Assembly (NCBI GenBank): GCA_018383375.1
Contig: JAHAWW010000048.1
Span: forward strand, 1 to 7,403
DNA length: 7,403 nucleotides
From: Prevotellamassilia sp.
Lineage (GTDB): Bacteria; Bacteroidota; Bacteroidia; Bacteroidales; Bacteroidaceae
Reading direction: 5' to 3'
Below, piece by piece: positions 5,647 through 7,403 of the stretch (the first letter of the stretch is position 1; each line of letters begins with the position of its first letter). The notes under the pieces were generated by a model, which did no database searches, was not told the DNA's origin, and was given only the letters and a program-made list of their open reading frames with translations. The position numbers and the translations under genes were made by a program.

Positions 5647-6987
5647 ATGAACTATTTTCCCCATACGCCGGCCGACATCAGCGCCATGCTCAAGACCATC
5701 GGCGTGGACCGGATAGAAGATTTGTTTGCCGAAATCCCCGAGTCTCTCAAACTCGCTCACGAGCTCAACATCCCGACGGCCAAGTCTGAGACCGAGGTAA
5801 GACAAATCATCGGTGGAATGGCCGCCGACAACGCTCGCCTCACTTGCTTTGCCGGTGGTGGCGCCTACGACCACTATACGCCGGCCATCATCCCCTACAT
5901 TGCCTCGCGCTCGGAGTTTTCAACCTCCTACACCCCTTATCAAGCCGAAATATCGCAAGGCACCTTGCAATATATCTTTGAATACCAAACGATGATGTCA
6001 CGCCTCACGGGCCTCGACGTGTCAAACGCCTCAATGTACGACGGTGCCACGGCCACGGCAGAAGCCATGATGATGACGGTGGCAGCTGCCAAAAAGCGCA
6101 ACCGTGTCGTGGTGTCGGCCACACTGCTTCCGGCCGTGCTGGTCGTGATTAAGACCTATGCCAAATTCCACGGCATCGAGCTTGTTGTCGTCCCTGCCAC
6201 GGCTGCCGGCCAAAGCGATCTCCAAGCCATCGGCACCTTGACCGACGAAGGCCAAGTGGCCGGTGTGATTGTGCCCCAGGTCAACCGCTACGGCATCGTC
6301 GAAGACTTGACCGGACTGGCCGACCGCCTTCATGCCCAAAAGTCTCTGCTCGCCGTCTATGGCACTGCCTCTATGCTCGGCGTGTTGAAGTCGCCGGCCG
6401 AATGGGGAGCCGACATTGCTTGTGGTGAAGCCCAGAGTTTGGGCATACCTTTGAGCTTTGGCGGTCCTTACATCGGCTACCTCTGCACCACCAACGCCCT
6501 CATCCGCAAGATGCCGGGACGCCTTGTTGGCCAGACGCTTGATGCACGCGGCAACCGTTGTTTCGTGCTCACCATGCAAGCTCGCGAGCAACACATTCGC
6601 CGTGAAAAAGCCACGTCCAACATCTGTACGGCTCAAGGCGTGATGTGTCTCTATGTGGCCATGTATCTCTCGCTCATGGGAGATGAGGGACTGAAAAAGG
6701 TGAACGAAATCTCTGCTGCCGGTGCGGCTGCGCTACGTCGCGGTCTCACGGCCCTGCCCTGCTTCACCGAAGCCTTCCCCGGCGCTCCCACCCTGTGTGA
6801 GTTCACCCTGCGCTATTCGGGAGCCAAGCCCCTAAGCGAGGTGCATAAAGCCCTGGCCGACCGTGGTTATCTCGCCGGCATCATCGACGCCGACGACCCG
6901 TCGCTCATCACCTTCGCCGTCACCGAGTGTCGCACCAAAGACGAAGTGGACGGTCTCGTCGAGGCCTTCGCACAACTCACCGCTTAA
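5647..6987 (+). CDS. gcvPA: Glycine dehydrogenase (decarboxylating) subunit 1
   Basis: This 446-residue protein is the N-terminal half of the P-protein in organisms where it is split; with GcvPB it decarboxylates glycine using PLP (EC 1.4.4.2). The length fits GcvPA. Conserved stretches include FAGGGAYDHYTPAIIP (68-83), SYTPYQAEISQGTLQYIFEY (94-113), SRLTGLDVSNASMYDGATA (118-136), GEAQSLGIPLSFGGPYIGYL (260-279) and GRLVGQTLDARG (291-302), followed by REQHIRREKATSNICTAQ (313-330). The subunit has the aminotransferase-like fold but does not hold the PLP-binding lysine, which is in GcvPB. The MNYFPHTPADI start is typical of the family, so ATG 5647 is well supported. It lies 105 nt after gcvH, behind a strong hairpin and T-tract, and 31 nt before gcvPB. 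Confidence 0.96.
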   Translation: MNYFPHTPADISAMLKTIGVDRIEDLFAEIPESLKLAHELNIPTAKSETEVRQIIGGMAADNARLTCFAGGGAYDHYTPAIIPYIASRSEFSTSYTPYQAEISQGTLQYIFEYQTMMSRLTGLDVSNASMYDGATATAEAMMMTVAAAKKRNRVVVSATLLPAVLVVIKTYAKFHGIELVVVPATAAGQSDLQAIGTLTDEGQVAGVIVPQVNRYGIVEDLTGLADRLHAQKSLLAVYGTASMLGVLKSPAEWGADIACGEAQSLGIPLSFGGPYIGYLCTTNALIRKMPGRLVGQTLDARGNRCFVLTMQAREQHIRREKATSNICTAQGVMCLYVAMYLSLMGDEGLKKVNEISAAGAAALRRGLTALPCFTEAFPGAPTLCEFTLRYSGAKPLSEVHKALADRGYLAGIIDADDPSLITFAVTECRTKDEVDGLVEAFAQLTA

Positions 6988-7018
6988 TCTCATTGTCTTC
7001 ATCACACACTATCATATT

Positions 7019-7403
7019 ATGAACAAGACTTGTTACGGGCAACTGATTTTTGAACTCTCACGCCCCGGACGCAAAGGCTATAGTCTGCCGCAAAATCCCT
7101 GGGCCGACGCCCCGGCAGCAACGCTCCCCGACACGCTCGTCAGAACGCGAGCCGTGGGGCTGCCCGAAGTGGACGAACCCACTGTGGCACGCCACTACAC
7201 CAATATGTCCAACAACAACTTCGGTGTGGACACAGGCTTTTATCCGCTTGGAAGTTGCACCATGAAATACAACCCCAAAATCAACGAAGAGGTGGCTGCC
7301 CTGCCCGGCTTCACCGCCCTGCATCCGGCCCAGCCGGCAGACTATGCCCAGGGTGCGCTGCGACTCTATGATGAGACGCAGAAGATTTTGGCAGAATTGA
7401 CGG
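7019..7403 (+). CDS. gcvPB: Glycine dehydrogenase (decarboxylating) subunit 2, 5' part
   Basis: The frame opens at ATG 7019 and stays open to the window edge, giving 128 complete codons. The protein starts MNKTCYGQLIFELSRPGRKG, the usual GcvPB opening (LIFE.S.PGR.G). It continues with the conserved stretch YTNMSNNNFGVDTGFYPLGS (60-79) and then CTMKYNPKINEE (80-91). Full-length members have around 480 residues, so roughly a quarter is present, and the PLP-lysine region lies beyond the edge. It pairs with GcvPA, encoded 31 nt upstream, to form the P-protein. No promoter or hairpin lies in the short gap, so co-transcription with gcvPA is likely. Confidence 0.93.
   Translation, partial: MNKTCYGQLIFELSRPGRKGYSLPQNPWADAPAATLPDTLVRTRAVGLPEVDEPTVARHYTNMSNNNFGVDTGFYPLGSCTMKYNPKINEEVAALPGFTALHPAQPADYAQGALRLYDETQKILAELT

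Overview
The window looks like chromosomal DNA from a member of the Bacteroidales, most likely a Prevotella-like organism. This rests on three things. The AsnB and glycine-cleavage proteins have the sequence style of that group. Matches to the Bacteroidetes promoter (TTTG or TTG, about 20 nt, TAnnTTTG) sit in front of genes. Starts lack Shine-Dalgarno sequences and follow A/C/T-rich stretches instead. The genus is an inference.

Layout: (1) 1-742 holds a short two-segment membrane ORF that resembles the C-terminal end of a 14-TM MFS permease without the rest of it, then the asnB promoter region. (2) 743-2407 is a complete, catalytically intact glutamine-dependent asparagine synthetase B. (3) 2408-2886 is a 479-nt gap without a convincing gene. 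It holds a long hairpin (possible terminator), a consensus-quality promoter on the minus strand, a consensus-quality promoter on the plus strand for the next operon, and a hairpin leader. (4) 2887-7403 is a same-strand gene run: lipoate-protein ligase (lplA), gcvT, gcvH, gcvPA and the first 128 codons of gcvPB, which runs off the window.

The run encodes the glycine cleavage system. The split P-protein (GcvPA plus GcvPB) decarboxylates glycine and passes the aminomethyl group to the lipoyl arm of GcvH. GcvT releases ammonia and forms 5,10-methylene-tetrahydrofolate. LplA most likely attaches lipoate to GcvH Lys64. The L-protein (dihydrolipoamide dehydrogenase) is not in the window.

The genes are ordinary; the points of interest are in the non-coding DNA. 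A very stable hairpin with a T7 tract separates gcvH from gcvPA inside the apparent operon. A smaller hairpin with a T5 tract sits just before lplA. Both are followed by the same 16-nt string (TTTTTCACCACACATT), which suggests a shared leader element for attenuation or translational control. I found no CRISPR, rRNA, tRNA, insertion sequence or phage feature, and no clearly new protein system.
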